DNA of 64,000 bases from Rhodococcus tibetensis. Its GTDB lineage: Bacteria > Actinomycetota > Actinomycetes > Mycobacteriales > Mycobacteriaceae. Every line of letters begins with the position of its first letter. The stretch's first letter is position 1. A model generated the notes under the pieces. It worked only from the letters and a program-made list of their open reading frames with translations. It was not told the DNA's origin and made no database searches. The stretch is taken from contig NZ_JANFQF010000003.1 in assembly GCF_024438035.1 (NCBI RefSeq), positions 248,001 to 312,000 on the forward strand, written 5' to 3'. Shown in pieces: positions 54,599-64,000 of the stretch. The translations under genes were made by a program, and so were the position numbers.

Positions 54599-56331
54599 CG
54601 CCGCAGAACCCACCTGTCCATATTCCATCCGGCGCCGGAACGCGTCGGATTGACCGCTCCTGCTTCCAAACCCGCAGCGAACCCGACCGTGCGGGGCTGG
54701 TTGAACAACGGCACCGTGGGCACCTCCGACCAGAGGATGTTCTCGGCTTCGGTGGACAAGGCCAGCTGCGCTGCGGTGGAGCTGTCGACCGCGAGCTGAT
54801 CGACGATTTGATCAACTCGGCCGTTGGCATAGTCCCCGAAGTTGTTTCTGCTGCCGCTGCGTAGTGCATACATCGCCGTAGTCGGCGCCGCAGTCCCGGC
54901 GGCGCCTGGGGCGGACGCCGTTCCTGCGAGCACTGCGTCGACCTGTCCGTCGCGCAGCATCGACGGGGTGAATTCCGGCGACCCGGCGTCCTGCACGGTG
55001 ATCCCGGCCGGAGCGCACGCCGCCGTCACGGCGGCCACGATCGCGGCGCGGCGCGGATCGGGTCCCAGGTAACCGATGCGCACGGTGGCCGCAGTCGCGT
55101 CGGTTTCTGCCAGCGCCGCAGTGGCTGCGGTCGTGTCCGGAGTTTCATACCGGCCGCCGGCGGTTGCCGCGACCGACTCGTACACGAGACTGTCGGGTGC
55201 GGTGAACCGCGTGTCGACGGATCCTGCGGCGGCGCCTTCGTCTGCGACCGTCCCGAACTCCGTGGCCAGCTCCTCACGGGGCAGGCACGAGGCGAAGGCG
55301 CGGCGCCCGGCCGGGGTCTCGAACAGCCCCGACGTGGACAGCACGAACTGCTCGACGCTGCGCGAAGGCACGTCGGTTACGTCGAAACTGCCGAGATCGA
55401 GGTCCGGGACCGATCCCGCTGCCACATCAACCACCTCGACGGAGTCGTCCGAGATCCTGGTTCCCAGTTCGGTCGACTTGGGCCACACGACGATGCGCGA
55501 GGTGGCGGGACGATTTCCCCACCAGCGGTCGTTCGCTACCAGCACCAGGCCCTCGTCCGCGGAGAACGACTCGACCTTGTAGGGACCGGAAGCCGGGAAC
55601 AGGGCGAGGTCGAGTTCGCCGGGCGTCATCGTCCATCCGTCGTTCCAGAAGTCCGCGACCCGCCCGAGCGCTTCGCTATCCGAATTCTGCACGGCAGCAA
55701 CGAGATCGGGGACACCTGCCGCACCGGCGACCACATGGGCGGGCATCATCGACGTTGCCCCGAACAGCGCGCGCCAATCCGTGAAGTTTCGCCCCGCCTT
55801 GAACGTCACCGTAGCTTCCTTGGCCCCGGTCTGACAGTCGACACGGTCGATGTCCGAATAGCCGGCAGTGCTGGCCGCATCGAACAGCGGAACCGCTCCG
55901 TCGTCGGGACGGATGAACCGCCCGCTGTTCGCAGCCCAGGCCAGCACCAGATCGTCACAGGACATCGGGACCCCGTCGGAGTAAACCGAATTGGGGTTCA
56001 GCTTGTACTGCACGGTGAGGGCGTCGCCCGGCACGACGTTCGCCGTACCGATGTCGGTGTCGGTCACCGGCCCGCCCTCCGGCCCCGTGTAGCTGAATCC
56101 GGGCAGTACGCGCGCGAACGCCTGCCGTGCCCCCGACACCGAGCCCGCCACGGTCCCGGCGTTGTAGGTGGTGACGGTGCTGTCTATGGCGTACCCGATG
56201 GACGGGATCTGCTCCCCCTCGTCCGAGCATCCGGCGAGCGTGCCCGCCAACAATACGGTGGCGAGCAGGCCTGCGCCCGACACCACCGCAGCGCGGCGGT
56301 GTCGGGCTCGACGTCGGGACGATGGGCGCAT
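54595..56331 (-). CDS. Solute-binding lipoprotein, family 5 (Rv2585c type)
   Basis: This 578-residue extracytoplasmic binding protein resembles DppA/OppA-type receptors. The signal ends in the lipobox TLAGC, so it is a lipoprotein. The mature part begins SDEGEQIPSIGYAIDSTVTT, then YNAGTVAGS, and includes VYSDGVPMSCDDLVLAWAAN, typical of the peptide-binding family. No permease or ATPase genes are nearby. The M. tuberculosis orthologue position (Rv2585c) suggests a housekeeping envelope role. ATG at 56331 begins one base after the secF stop. Confidence 0.9.
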   Translation of the reverse strand: MRPSSRRRARHRRAAVVSGAGLLATVLLAGTLAGCSDEGEQIPSIGYAIDSTVTTYNAGTVAGSVSGARQAFARVLPGFSYTGPEGGPVTDTDIGTANVVPGDALTVQYKLNPNSVYSDGVPMSCDDLVLAWAANSGRFIRPDDGAVPLFDAASTAGYSDIDRVDCQTGAKEATVTFKAGRNFTDWRALFGATSMMPAHVVAGAAGVPDLVAAVQNSDSEALGRVADFWNDGWTMTPGELDLALFPASGPYKVESFSADEGLVLVANDRWWGNRPATSRIVVWPKSTELGTRISDDSVEVVDVAAGSVPDLDLGSFDVTDVPSRSVEQFVLSTSGLFETPAGRRAFASCLPREELATEFGTVADEGAAAGSVDTRFTAPDSLVYESVAATAGGRYETPDTTAATAALAETDATAATVRIGYLGPDPRRAAIVAAVTAACAPAGITVQDAGSPEFTPSMLRDGQVDAVLAGTASAPGAAGTAAPTTAMYALRSGSRNNFGDYANGRVDQIVDQLAVDSSTAAQLALSTEAENILWSEVPTVPLFNQPRTVGFAAGLEAGAVNPTRSGAGWNMDRWVLRR

Positions 56332-56332
56332 G

Positions 56333-57541
56333 TCAGTGCCTCTTCTTGTGACGCTTCCCGGTGGGGCGCGTTCCGGGCCGGGGCGCACCCACAGCGGCTC
56401 CGGCCGCTCCCCTCCCGGCAGTGACGGCGGCACTCGCCTTCATCGACCCACCCTCGGCGAGTGCGGCTCGGCGAGCGAGCACCTTACGTGTGTGTGCAGC
56501 CACGGGACCCCACCGCTCCTTGAGGGACACCAGCAACGGTGTCGCGAAGAAGATCGACGAATACGCGCCGACGATGATGCCGACGAGCTGAACCAACGCT
56601 AGATCCTTCAGGGTGCCGACACCAAGCATCCACACCGCGATCACGATCAGCGCGAGAACCGGCAGGATGCCGATCAGCGTCGTATTGATCGACCGCATCA
56701 GTGTCTGGTTGACCGCCAGATTCGCTTGCTCCGCGTACGTGCGGCGGGTCAGGTGCAAAATGCCACGGGTGTTCTCATCCACCTTGTCGAACACCACCAC
56801 GGAGTCGTAGAGCGAGAAGCCGAGGATGGTGAGCAGGCCGATGACCGTCGCGGGCGTGACCTCGAAACCGACCAGCGAATACACACCGGCCGTCACGGTG
56901 ATGTCGAAGAACAGGGCGACTATCGCGGCGATCGCCATGTCCCGTTCGAACCGAACGGCGATGTACACGCTGACGAGCACGAGGAACACCAGCAGCGCGA
57001 TCAACGCCTTCTGGGTGATCTGACCTCCCCACGTCTCGCTGACGTCCGCGACGCTGATCGTGTTCTTACTGACCGCGCCGTTGCCGTCCTTGGGCTGGAA
57101 CTGCTCGTACAACGCATCCTGGAGTGTGGCCACCTGAGCTGCATTGAGCGCCTCGGACCGGATCTGCACGGTTGCACTCGATCCCGACCCCACCGTTTGC
57201 ACGGTGACGGCATCCATTCCGAGTGCGTCGCTGTAGACCTGTTCCACCTGCGCGGTGTCGACGCCGTCGCCCACGGGGAACTGGATACGCGACCCACCCT
57301 CGAAATCGATACCGAGGGTGAACCCACGAACGAGGATGCTCAGCAGGGAGACGAGCACGATCACGCCCGTCAGGATGTAGTAGAAGCGTCGCCGCCCGAT
57401 GATTTCGAATGCGCCGGTTCCGGTGTAGAGCCGGGAGAGCAGGCTGTGTTTCGGCATGGACGCCTGGTCGACACCCGAGTCGGACAGCGAGGTTTCGGCG
57501 TCCGCCCGGGATCCGGTCTGGGACGTGGTCGATTCGCTCAT
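56333..57541 (-). CDS. secF: Protein translocase subunit SecF
   Basis: This 402-residue SecF has six membrane helices and a large extracytoplasmic domain. [17 protein letters not shown] is the hallmark after helix 1, and [18 protein letters not shown], then [19 protein letters not shown], are in the C-terminal half. With SecD it uses the proton gradient to pull proteins outward after SecYEG. The N and C termini are longer than in E. coli and the tail is Lys/Arg-rich (TGKRHKKRH). It overlaps secD by 4 bp. Confidence 0.96.
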   Translation of the reverse strand: MSESTTSQTGSRADAETSLSDSGVDQASMPKHSLLSRLYTGTGAFEIIGRRRFYYILTGVIVLVSLLSILVRGFTLGIDFEGGSRIQFPVGDGVDTAQVEQVYSDALGMDAVTVQTVGSGSSATVQIRSEALNAAQVATLQDALYEQFQPKDGNGAVSKNTISVADVSETWGGQITQKALIALLVFLVLVSVYIAVRFERDMAIAAIVALFFDITVTAGVYSLVGFEVTPATVIGLLTILGFSLYDSVVVFDKVDENTRGILHLTRRTYAEQANLAVNQTLMRSINTTLIGILPVLALIVIAVWMLGVGTLKDLALVQLVGIIVGAYSSIFFATPLLVSLKERWGPVAAHTRKVLARRAALAEGGSMKASAAVTAGRGAAGAAVGAPRPGTRPTGKRHKKRH

Positions 57542-59217
57542 ACTCGTGACTCCTTCGCCGACGCTGCGGCAGCCTTACGTTCCCTGGCGATCTGCTGCAC
57601 GGCTCCGAGCCCGTTGACGCCCGGCCTGGACCAGTACGGCGACTTCGAGGCCAGGTGGACCAGCGGCCACGTCACCAGGAAGACGACGACGACATCGAGG
57701 ATCGTGGTCAGGCCGAGCGTGAATGCGAAGCCGCGCACCTGACCGACGGCGAGCACGTAGAGGACCGCGGCGGCGATGAAGCTCACCGCATTACCGGAGA
57801 GAATCGTGCGGCGCGCCCGAGCCCAGCCGCGCGGAACCGCGGACCGGAAACTCCGGCCCTCCCTCATCTCGTCTTTGATTCTCTCGAAGAACACCACGAA
57901 CGAGTCTGCCGTCATTCCGATACCGATGATCAGACCGGCGATACCTGCCAGATCGAGGGTGAAGTTGATGTACCGGCCGAGCAGAACCATGATCGCGTAG
58001 ACCATCACGCCGGACAGCACCAGCGACAACGCCGTGAGCACCCCGAGCATGCGGTAATACAGAAGGCAGTAGAGCAGGACGAGGATCAGACCCACGAGAC
58101 CGGCGATCAGACCGGCCTCGAGCGAGGCAAGACCGAGCGTCGCCGACACCGTCTCGGCCTCCGACGCGGCGAATGAGAGGGGCAGCGAGCCGTATTTCAA
58201 CGTGTTCGCCAGTTCCTTGGCGCTGGCCGCCGTGAACGAACCGGTGATCGAGGTGGAGCTGCCGGCGGGCGTGGCGCCCTGGACTACCGGCGCACTGACC
58301 ACCTTGGAGTCGAGGGTGAAGGCAGCCTGCTTGCCGATGTTCTGCGATGTGAACGCGGCCCAGGTGTTGCTGCCCTCGGTCTTGAACGTCAGGCTCACCT
58401 CGTGCCGCGACTGCTGGGAATTGTATCCGGACGTGGCGTCGGCGATCTCCTGCCCGTCGATGATCGACGGCGCGAGCAGGTACACCGCTTGACCGTCGGT
58501 GGAACACGCCACCAGGGGCAGCGCCGGATCGTCGTTTCCACGCAGCGGGTCGGGAACCGAGCAGTCGAGCGTCGCCATCGCCGCCTGTTGTACCGCCGGG
58601 TCCGTGCTCTGCCTGCTCGCGCGGGCCGCCGCGATCTCGTCGGCGGCCTCAGCGGTCTCGGACCCCGGGTTTTCGGCCGGAGCAGCCTCGTCCGACGGTG
58701 TCGGTTCGGCGGGCGCCGACGGGTCCTGTGCCGGGAACGGACGGTTCTGTGGTACCGGCGCAGGCGTGGCGGGCTCCGGGGTCCCGGTGGGTTCGGCGGG
58801 GGTTTCGCCGGCGGGCGCCTGCGTGCCGGGCGCGGCAACCGCCTGCGACGTCTGCACGGGACGCACGTAGAGGCGTGCGGTCTGGCCGAGCGAGCGCGCC
58901 TGCGCACTGTCGTCACCAGGGACGGTGATCACCAGGTTGTCACCGTCGATGACCACCTCCGAACCGGAAACTCCCAGTCCGTTCACGCGAGTCTCGATGA
59001 TCTCCTGCGCCTGACGCAGGCTGTCCGGCGTCGGCTTACTGCCGTCCGGCGTACGCGCCGTGAGGGTGACTCGGGTCCCGCCTTGCAGGTCGATGCCCAG
59101 CTTGGGTGTCGCGGACTTGTCACCAGTGAAGAACACCAGGGCATACAGAACCGCCACGAGCACCGCAAAAACGGTGAGGTAGCGGACGGGATGCACCGAT
59201 CCTGTGGAAGGTGCCAC
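57538..59217 (-). CDS. secD: Protein translocase subunit SecD
   Basis: This 559-residue SecD has helix 1 followed by the hallmark [16 protein letters not shown] long Ala/Pro/Glu-rich insertion lies in the extracytoplasmic domain (about residues 125-210; [18 protein letters not shown]), typical of actinobacteria. The C-terminal five helices include [20 protein letters not shown]. It is translationally coupled to secF and follows yajC, the standard accessory-translocase operon. Confidence 0.96.
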   Translation of the reverse strand: MAPSTGSVHPVRYLTVFAVLVAVLYALVFFTGDKSATPKLGIDLQGGTRVTLTARTPDGSKPTPDSLRQAQEIIETRVNGLGVSGSEVVIDGDNLVITVPGDDSAQARSLGQTARLYVRPVQTSQAVAAPGTQAPAGETPAEPTGTPEPATPAPVPQNRPFPAQDPSAPAEPTPSDEAAPAENPGSETAEAADEIAAARASRQSTDPAVQQAAMATLDCSVPDPLRGNDDPALPLVACSTDGQAVYLLAPSIIDGQEIADATSGYNSQQSRHEVSLTFKTEGSNTWAAFTSQNIGKQAAFTLDSKVVSAPVVQGATPAGSSTSITGSFTAASAKELANTLKYGSLPLSFAASEAETVSATLGLASLEAGLIAGLVGLILVLLYCLLYYRMLGVLTALSLVLSGVMVYAIMVLLGRYINFTLDLAGIAGLIIGIGMTADSFVVFFERIKDEMREGRSFRSAVPRGWARARRTILSGNAVSFIAAAVLYVLAVGQVRGFAFTLGLTTILDVVVVFLVTWPLVHLASKSPYWSRPGVNGLGAVQQIARERKAAAASAKESRV

Positions 59218-59357
59218 GATCTCTATGTCTCCTCAGTACGTGCAGTTCGAGTGGAACGTTCGGTGGGCACCCGCCGCCGTCGCAGGGCTCAGCCCGGGGC
59301 AACGCCCGGCGCGCCTCGGACGCGTGGGCTACGCGAGGTACGCCGTGGACGCGTCGA

Positions 59358-59702
59358 TCAATCCTTGTTCAACCGCGGCGTGGTATCTCCGCCGTTGTCG
59401 TGATCCTCGGGCACAGCGTTCGGCGTAGGCTCGCCGGACTCGATCGCGGAGTCGACGATCTGCTCGCGGACGACCAGGCGCGACCAGGTCGTGATCACGC
59501 CGGGAGCGATCTCGAGGTCGACCGTGTCGTCGTTCATCGCGACGATTGTCCCGTGCAGACCCGCAGTGGTCAGGATGCGGTCGCCGACCGAGAGTGATTC
59601 CTGGAGAGCAGTGGTCTTGGCCACCTCCTTCTTCTGCCGGCGGATCCCCAGGAACATGGGGACGAGCAGCGCCAGAATCAGGAGCGGGAAGAGAAAGTCC
59701 AT
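59358..59702 (-). CDS. yajC: Preprotein translocase subunit YajC
   Basis: This 114-residue protein has a single N-terminal membrane helix (LFPLLILALLVPMFLG) and a small cytoplasmic beta domain. The domain has VGDRILTTAGLHGTIVAMND and VDLEIAPGVITTWSRL, the YajC signature. It partners SecDF. It is the first gene of yajC-secD-secF; 140 bp separate it from secD, more than usual. Confidence 0.93.
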   Translation of the reverse strand: MDFLFPLLILALLVPMFLGIRRQKKEVAKTTALQESLSVGDRILTTAGLHGTIVAMNDDTVDLEIAPGVITTWSRLVVREQIVDSAIESGEPTPNAVPEDHDNGGDTTPRLNKD

Positions 59703-59840
59703 CGGTAAGTCAACCTCGAGGTATGTCGCACGATCCGTAACGCACAGGTCCCGGTTGGACCGATGCAGTACACCAGTGTGCCATTACCGTCCCGTACACC
59801 GGTTCGGTCGGCACACGGCGGCGAGTTTCCGCCCGGGCGG

Positions 59841-60938
59841 TCAGGGGTCTTGCGGATCGAACAACGAGGCCTGCGGTTCGTTGACCCGCACCTCTATTCC
59901 CCCGGCGACGGCGTCCGGCGGCGGCGTCAGTCCGAGTTGGGTCCACGCGGCGGCCGTTGCCACACGACCGCGGGGTGTCCGGGCGATCATGCCTGCGCGG
60001 ACCAGGAACGGCTCGCAGACCTCTTCGACCGTCGCAGGCTCTTCACCCACCGCAACAGCGAGGGTGGACACGCCGACAGGGCCGCCACCGAAGCTTCGGA
60101 CGAGGGCACTGAGAACGGAACGGTCGAGACGGTCGAGGCCCAGTTGGTCGACGTCGTACACCGCGAGTGCCGCATGGGCGATGTCGCGGGTGATGTTGCC
60201 GTCGGCACGAACCTCGGCGTAGTCCCGCACACGGCGCAGCAATCTGTTGGCGATACGGGGCGTGCCGCGGGACCGGCCGGCAATCTCCGCGCCGGCTTCC
60301 TCGCCGAGCTGCACACCGAGGATTCCTGCCGATCGCATGAGAATCTGCTCCAGTTCGGCAGGTTCGTAGAAATCCATGTGAGCCGTGAACCCGAACCGGT
60401 CGCGCAGCGGCCCGGTGAGTGCCCCCGAGCGAGTGGTAGCTCCGACCAGCGTGAAAGGGGCCACTTCGAGCGGAATCGACGTGGCGCCCGGGCCTTTGCC
60501 GACGACGACGTCGACCCGGAAATCCTCCATCGCGAGGTACAGCATTTCCTCGGCCGGACGGGCGATGCGATGAATTTCGTCGATGAACAGCACGTCCCCC
60601 TCGACGAGGTTACTGAGCATCGCGGCCAGATCACCGGCCCGCTCGAGCGCAGGTCCGGAGGTCAACCGCAACGAGGAGCCGAGTTCGGCGGCGATGATCA
60701 TCGCCATACTGGTCTTTCCCAAACCAGGTGGGCCGGACAACAGTATGTGGTCCGGGGTACCGCCTCGCATCTTGGCGCCGGTCAGGACGAGCTGGAGTTG
60801 TTCCCGCACGCGTGGCTGACCGATGAAGTCGTGAAGGTTCTTGGGGCGCAGGCTGGCTTCGATGTCGCCGTCGCCGGCAACCAGGTCGGCCGATACCGGC
60901 GACTCTTCCTCGAACTCCGCGTCGGGTTCGAGATTCAT
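59841..60938 (-). CDS. ruvB: Holliday junction branch-migration helicase RuvB
   Basis: This 365-residue AAA+ motor has Walker [14 protein letters not shown], Walker [12 protein letters not shown], sensor 1 and the arginine-finger region [18 protein letters not shown], then a C-terminal winged helix for DNA. It pumps DNA through the RuvA-bound junction. It overlaps ruvA by 4 bp in a ruvC-ruvA-ruvB operon preceded by a LexA box. Confidence 0.97.
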   Translation of the reverse strand: MNLEPDAEFEEESPVSADLVAGDGDIEASLRPKNLHDFIGQPRVREQLQLVLTGAKMRGGTPDHILLSGPPGLGKTSMAMIIAAELGSSLRLTSGPALERAGDLAAMLSNLVEGDVLFIDEIHRIARPAEEMLYLAMEDFRVDVVVGKGPGATSIPLEVAPFTLVGATTRSGALTGPLRDRFGFTAHMDFYEPAELEQILMRSAGILGVQLGEEAGAEIAGRSRGTPRIANRLLRRVRDYAEVRADGNITRDIAHAALAVYDVDQLGLDRLDRSVLSALVRSFGGGPVGVSTLAVAVGEEPATVEEVCEPFLVRAGMIARTPRGRVATAAAWTQLGLTPPPDAVAGGIEVRVNEPQASLFDPQDP

Positions 60939-61534
60939 CGCGACTTCCCGAGCAGGGAGAGCGCGGAGCGCAACGCTGAGGACGTCGTCGAATCAGGCGC
61001 TTCGGTCAGGACGGAATCAGTGGCCTGTTCGGCCTGCTTGGCCGGGAATCCGAGGCCGACGAGAGCTTCGACGATCTGATCGCGGACCGACCCACCCCCG
61101 GCAGCGATCGCCACGGCGCCCGAGGACGACGCAACCGCATCCACCTTGTCGCGCAGTTCCACTACCATCCGTTCCGCTCCCCGCTTGCCGATTCCCGGCA
61201 CCCGGGTCAGAGCCGTCACGTTGCCCTCGGCCAGGGCTGTGCGCAACGCATCCGGTTCGAGGACGGCCAGAGTAGCCATGGCGAGCCTGGGCCCTACCCC
61301 CGACACCGTCTGGAGGAGGCCGAAGAGTTCCTTCGATTCCGTATCGGGAAAGCCGTACAGCGTCATGGAGTCCTCGCGCACGATCATGGCGGTGATCAGG
61401 CGTGCCTCGCTTCCACGGTGCAGCCCTCCGAGGGTGGCGGGGGTCGCGTTGACGCGGTATCCCACCCCCGCGGACTCGATCACCGCATGATCGAGCGCGA
61501 TCTCGAGTACCTCGCCGCGGACGGACGCGATCAT
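60935..61534 (-). CDS. ruvA: Holliday junction-binding protein RuvA
   Basis: This 199-residue RuvA has an N-terminal OB domain ([20 protein letters not shown]), two helix-hairpin-helix motifs ([14 protein letters not shown] and [16 protein letters not shown]) and a C-terminal domain that binds RuvB ([20 protein letters not shown]). ATG at 61534 overlaps the ruvC stop by 4 bp (ATGA). Confidence 0.96.
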   Translation of the reverse strand: MIASVRGEVLEIALDHAVIESAGVGYRVNATPATLGGLHRGSEARLITAMIVREDSMTLYGFPDTESKELFGLLQTVSGVGPRLAMATLAVLEPDALRTALAEGNVTALTRVPGIGKRGAERMVVELRDKVDAVASSSGAVAIAAGGGSVRDQIVEALVGLGFPAKQAEQATDSVLTEAPDSTTSSALRSALSLLGKSR

Positions 61535-62100
61535 CGTGTACCTGCCTTCTTCACCTCGGCCAATCGGGCCTGGTATCGACGTTTCTGTTCGGCCGCGGCC
61601 GCCTCGGCCCGGGCCATGCGTTCGATCATCGGCGCCCGCCAGCAGTGACAGATGGCAAGCGCGAGAGCGTCTGCGGCGTCCGCAGGCTTCGGTGCTGCAG
61701 CGAGTCGCAGGATGCGCGTCACCATTGCCGTCACCTGAGCTTTGTCTGCCGATCCGCTGCCCGTGACCGCGGCTTTGACCTCGCTCGGAGTATGGAAGCA
61801 CACCGGGATTCCGCGGCGGGCGGCCGCCAGCGCCACCACCCCACCGGCCTGCGCGGTACCCATGGCCGTGCGCACATTGTGCTGGGAAAACACCCGCTCG
61901 ATCGCGACGACCTCGGGGCGGTGGAGGTCGATCCACGACTCGGCCGCCTCGGAGATCCGCAGCAACCGGGCAGAGAGCTCCAGATCCGCAGGTGTGCGCA
62001 CCACGTCGACTGCCACCGGGGTGACCGTCCGGCCTCCTCCGCCGTCGACCACACCGAATCCGCACCGGGTCAGACCGGGATCCACACCCAGCACACGCAC
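61531..62100 (-). CDS. ruvC: Holliday junction resolvase RuvC
   Basis: This 189-residue RuvC endonuclease keeps the catalytic acidic set: Asp7 in [11 protein letters not shown], Glu in [11 protein letters not shown], and the C-terminal [14 protein letters not shown] aspartates. It nicks symmetrically across the junction. The GTG at 62100 is preceded by GAGAGGTGG. An upstream in-frame start at 62214 runs through the LexA box and is rejected. First gene of ruvCAB. Confidence 0.95.
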   Translation of the reverse strand: MRVLGVDPGLTRCGFGVVDGGGGRTVTPVAVDVVRTPADLELSARLLRISEAAESWIDLHRPEVVAIERVFSQHNVRTAMGTAQAGGVVALAAARRGIPVCFHTPSEVKAAVTGSGSADKAQVTAMVTRILRLAAAPKPADAADALALAICHCWRAPMIERMARAEAAAAEQKRRYQARLAEVKKAGTR

Positions 62101-62120
62101 GCCCTGCCACCTCTCCCACG

Positions 62121-62136
62121 CCGAACAGCTGTTCGA
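62121..62136 (-). promoter_or_regulatory. LexA (SOS) box of ruvCAB
   Basis: The left strand reads TCGAACAGCTGTTCGG, a near-perfect match to the mycobacterial/actinobacterial SOS box TCGAACnnnnGTTCGA (one mismatch). It ends 20 bp before the ruvC start, so the whole ruv operon is expected to be DNA-damage inducible. Confidence 0.85.
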
Positions 62137-62235
62137 TAGCTTAGCCGGGGGGTGAGACGGTGAGGCGGACCAACACGCAGGACCAGTCGGGGCGGGCGAG
62201 CACGGCTCCCCCACCCCTCGCCGGTTGTCGAGCGA

Positions 62236-62988
62236 TCAGTCCTCGAGCTCGGCGAGGACCTCGTCGGACAGGTCGACATTGGTGTAGACGTTCTGCACGT
62301 CGTCGGACTCCTCGAGAGCGTCGACGAGCTTGAAGACTTTGCGCGCCCCGTCCGCATCAACCGGGACCTCGACGGAGGCGCGGAAGTCCGCCTCGGCGGA
62401 GTCGTAGTCGATTCCCGCCTCCTGCAGCGCGGTGCGCACGGCGACGAGGTCGGTGGGCTCACTGACGATTTCGAACGTGTCACCGAGGTCGGTGACCTCT
62501 TCGGCACCCGCATCGAGGACGGCCGTCAACACGTCGTCCTCGGACTGGTCGCCCTTCTCGAGCGTGACGACGCCCTTGCGGGTGAACAGGTAGGACACCG
62601 AACCCGGATCTGCCATGTTCCCGCCGTTACGGGTCATCGCCGTGCGCACTTCACCGGCGGCGCGGTTGCGGTTGTCGGTCAGGCACTCGATAAGGACGGC
62701 GACGCCGTTGGGTCCGTATCCCTCGTACATGATGGTCTGCCAGTCGGCACCGCCCGCTTCTTCACCGGCACCTCGCTTGCGCGCGCGCTCGATGTTGTCG
62801 TTGGGCACCGACGTCTTCTTGGCCTTCTGGATGGCGTCGTACAAGGTGGGGTTTCCCGCAGGATCGCCACCGCCGGTACGGGCCGCCACCTCGATGTTCT
62901 TGATCAGCTTCGCGAAGGCTTTGCCACGCTTGGCATCGATCACGGCCTTCTTGTGCTTGGTGGTGGCCCATTTGGAGTGGCCGCTCAT
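62236..62988 (-). CDS. yebC: YebC/PmpR-family protein
   Basis: This 250-residue YebC/TACO1-family protein starts [20 protein letters not shown] at 62988, the invariant family opening. GGPG-like segments and [20 protein letters not shown] identify the core. Members were called transcription regulators but act in translation of difficult peptide stretches. It lies upstream of ruvC on the same strand, as in many bacteria, with 135 bp and the LexA box between. Confidence 0.95.
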   Translation of the reverse strand: MSGHSKWATTKHKKAVIDAKRGKAFAKLIKNIEVAARTGGGDPAGNPTLYDAIQKAKKTSVPNDNIERARKRGAGEEAGGADWQTIMYEGYGPNGVAVLIECLTDNRNRAAGEVRTAMTRNGGNMADPGSVSYLFTRKGVVTLEKGDQSEDDVLTAVLDAGAEEVTDLGDTFEIVSEPTDLVAVRTALQEAGIDYDSAEADFRASVEVPVDADGARKVFKLVDALEESDDVQNVYTNVDLSDEVLAELED

Positions 62989-63112
62989 GCGATTCAAGCC
63001 CCTTTCCTGCTGCCTTTGACACGCCGAATGCGCGGTTTCAGCTCTGACGATGTTACCCGCCCCCCTGTTGTTGCTGCGCGTTCCGGTTCACCGACTCGCT
63101 TTTGTCTCCATT

Positions 63113-63131
63113 GTTTGCATAGAATGCAAAC
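63113..63131. promoter_or_regulatory. GntR operator overlapping its own -10
   Basis: GTTTGCATAGAATGCAAAC is a perfect 8-bp inverted repeat with a 3-bp centre. It contains TAGAAT (63120-63125), a good -10, and the ATG follows immediately at 63132. Binding by the GntR protein would block its own promoter; the message would be leaderless. Confidence 0.7.
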
Positions 63132-63488
63132 ATGTTGATGCGAGTCGACCACGGGTCGAGCACTCCACTGGGCGAACAGATCGCCGCGAATGTGCGCGGA
63201 GCGTTCATGCGGGGAGAGATCGCGGCCGGCGACCGCCTGCCGTCCGCACGGGCGCTGGCCGAGTCCATCGACGTCAACCTGCACACAGTCCTACGGGCGT
63301 ACGCAGTGTTGCGTGACGAAGGACTGATCGACCTGCGGCGTGGAAGGGGTGCGGTCATCCGCGCCGACACGAATTCCGCCCACGCCGGGCTCACCGAAGC
63401 AGCCCGAGCATTCGTGACCGAGGCACGACGCCTGGGTCTGGGCACAGACGAGATGATCGACGTGATCAAGGAGACTTCGAGAAAATGA
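63132..63488 (+). CDS. GntR-family (YtrA-like) regulator
   Basis: This 118-residue short GntR regulator has a winged HTH: STPLGEQIAANVRGAFMRGE, then IAAGDRLPSARALAESIDVN, with a small helical C terminus (TDEMIDVIKETSRK). The YtrA subgroup usually controls a linked membrane protein or ABC gene. It overlaps the following membrane protein by 4 bp (ATGA). No ribosome site precedes the ATG at 63132; an in-frame ATG at 63138 is an alternative. Confidence 0.87.
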   Translation: MLMRVDHGSSTPLGEQIAANVRGAFMRGEIAAGDRLPSARALAESIDVNLHTVLRAYAVLRDEGLIDLRRGRGAVIRADTNSAHAGLTEAARAFVTEARRLGLGTDEMIDVIKETSRK

Positions 63489-64000
63489 CGACCACCCGCA
63501 CGCGCCTCGGCACCGGGGCTGCCGCCACCGCGGTTCCCCTGCTCGCCCTCGTTCTCGCACGGATCGGGTGGGGAGCCGACCTGCCTCCCGCGATTCCGCA
63601 GCACTGGTCGGGAACGGAGCCGGACCGGTTCGGAAGCTCCACCGCGTATTTCTGGATCTCGCTCGCCGTGTGCAGTTCGGCCGCAGTGATCGCCGGGCTG
63701 GTGGTGGCCCGCGAGAGAACGGACGCTGCACTGTGGCTCCCGATCGCCGCCCTCACCAGCTGGACGGTGTCCTCGGCCTGGATCCTCGGCGTCGCCCTGA
63801 CCTTGCACGCCGGGTCCCCCGACGCCGCCTCGACAGGCGGGTGGATCATCATTCCGATGCTCGGAATAGTCTGGGGAGCAGCGGTATTCGCGATAACACC
63901 CAAGACCCCTCGGACACTGATCGACGGCCCCGCGCCCACGCTGTCCACACCTCTCGCGCCCAGCGAACGGGCCTCATGGACGGGATACGCCCGCGGCCTG
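63485..64000 (+). CDS. Membrane protein, partner of GntR (cut by window end)
   Basis: The frame is open to base 64000, giving the first 172 residues. It has several membrane helices (AVPLLALVLARIGWG, AYFWISLAVCSSAAVIAGLV, WIIIPMLGIVWGAAVFAI) and IPQHWSGTEPDRFGSS, a loop pattern like DUF1648-type proteins. It starts in the stop of the GntR gene (ATGA) and is probably the repressor's main target. Function unknown. Confidence 0.75.
   Translation, partial: MTTTRTRLGTGAAATAVPLLALVLARIGWGADLPPAIPQHWSGTEPDRFGSSTAYFWISLAVCSSAAVIAGLVVARERTDAALWLPIAALTSWTVSSAWILGVALTLHAGSPDAASTGGWIIIPMLGIVWGAAVFAITPKTPRTLIDGPAPTLSTPLAPSERASWTGYARGL

Noticed and set aside
1-64000. CRISPR arrays, insertion sequences or prophage
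   Set aside because: No regularly spaced repeats, transposase, integrase or phage structural genes were seen.

Overview
The window is high-GC actinobacterial DNA, most consistent with a Rhodococcus (order Mycobacteriales). The evidence is the family content: two wax ester synthase/diacylglycerol acyltransferases (WS/DGAT), type VII secretion-type substrates, a DUF3556 protein, a CmtR-like metal sensor, and a right-hand gene order (hisS, MBL hydrolase, cyclophilin, rel, apt, lipoprotein, secF, secD, yajC, ruvBAC, yebC) that matches my recollection of M. tuberculosis Rv2580c-Rv2603c. The first gene is an Rv2578c-type radical SAM protein. About 46 kb of accessory genes therefore sit between two loci that are near neighbours in Mycobacterium.

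Left part (1-9.4 kb): a radical SAM protein cut by the window edge, a hemerythrin, two convergent WS/DGAT genes (one without the catalytic histidine), and a two-gene rifamycin-resistance operon. That operon has a rifampicin-type glycosyltransferase followed by the RNA polymerase-recycling helicase HelR. A rifamycin-associated element (RAE) lies upstream of it.

9.7-15.3 kb: a cell-envelope module with an MreB homologue meeting a natural fusion of a SEDS glycosyltransferase (RodA/FtsW type) with a class B penicillin-binding protein. The fusion is preceded in the same operon by a single-pass protein with a possible kinase-like cytoplasmic domain. MreC, MreD and separate RodA/PBP2 genes are absent. 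I consider this the best candidate for an undescribed system.

15.9-36 kb: small secreted and membrane proteins, three VOC proteins, a broken GAF-ANTAR regulator, and a fused E1 alpha/beta ketoacid dehydrogenase. These are followed by an acyl-CoA synthetase/DUF3556/FAD-oxidoreductase operon, a PucR regulator, thiolase, acyl-CoA dehydrogenase (apparently leaderless) and two LysR regulators. Two SDR genes here show internal deletions. A cold-shock protein follows.

36.8-47 kb: a CmtR-like/CDF metal efflux operon, a YiaAB protein, a DUF5995 protein, and a guanidine/urea-carboxylase-associated operon. The latter has a permease, two DUF1989 proteins and an AHS2-AHS1 carboxyltransferase lacking biotin domains, with a divergent TetR. 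A pair of type VII secretion-type substrates (EspC-like and PPE/EspB-like) follows.

47-64 kb: the conserved housekeeping block for tRNA charging, protein folding, the stringent response, purine salvage, protein export and Holliday-junction processing. A LexA box precedes ruvC and yebC follows. The window ends in a GntR/membrane-protein operon cut by the right edge. I saw no tRNA, rRNA, CRISPR array, insertion sequence or prophage.
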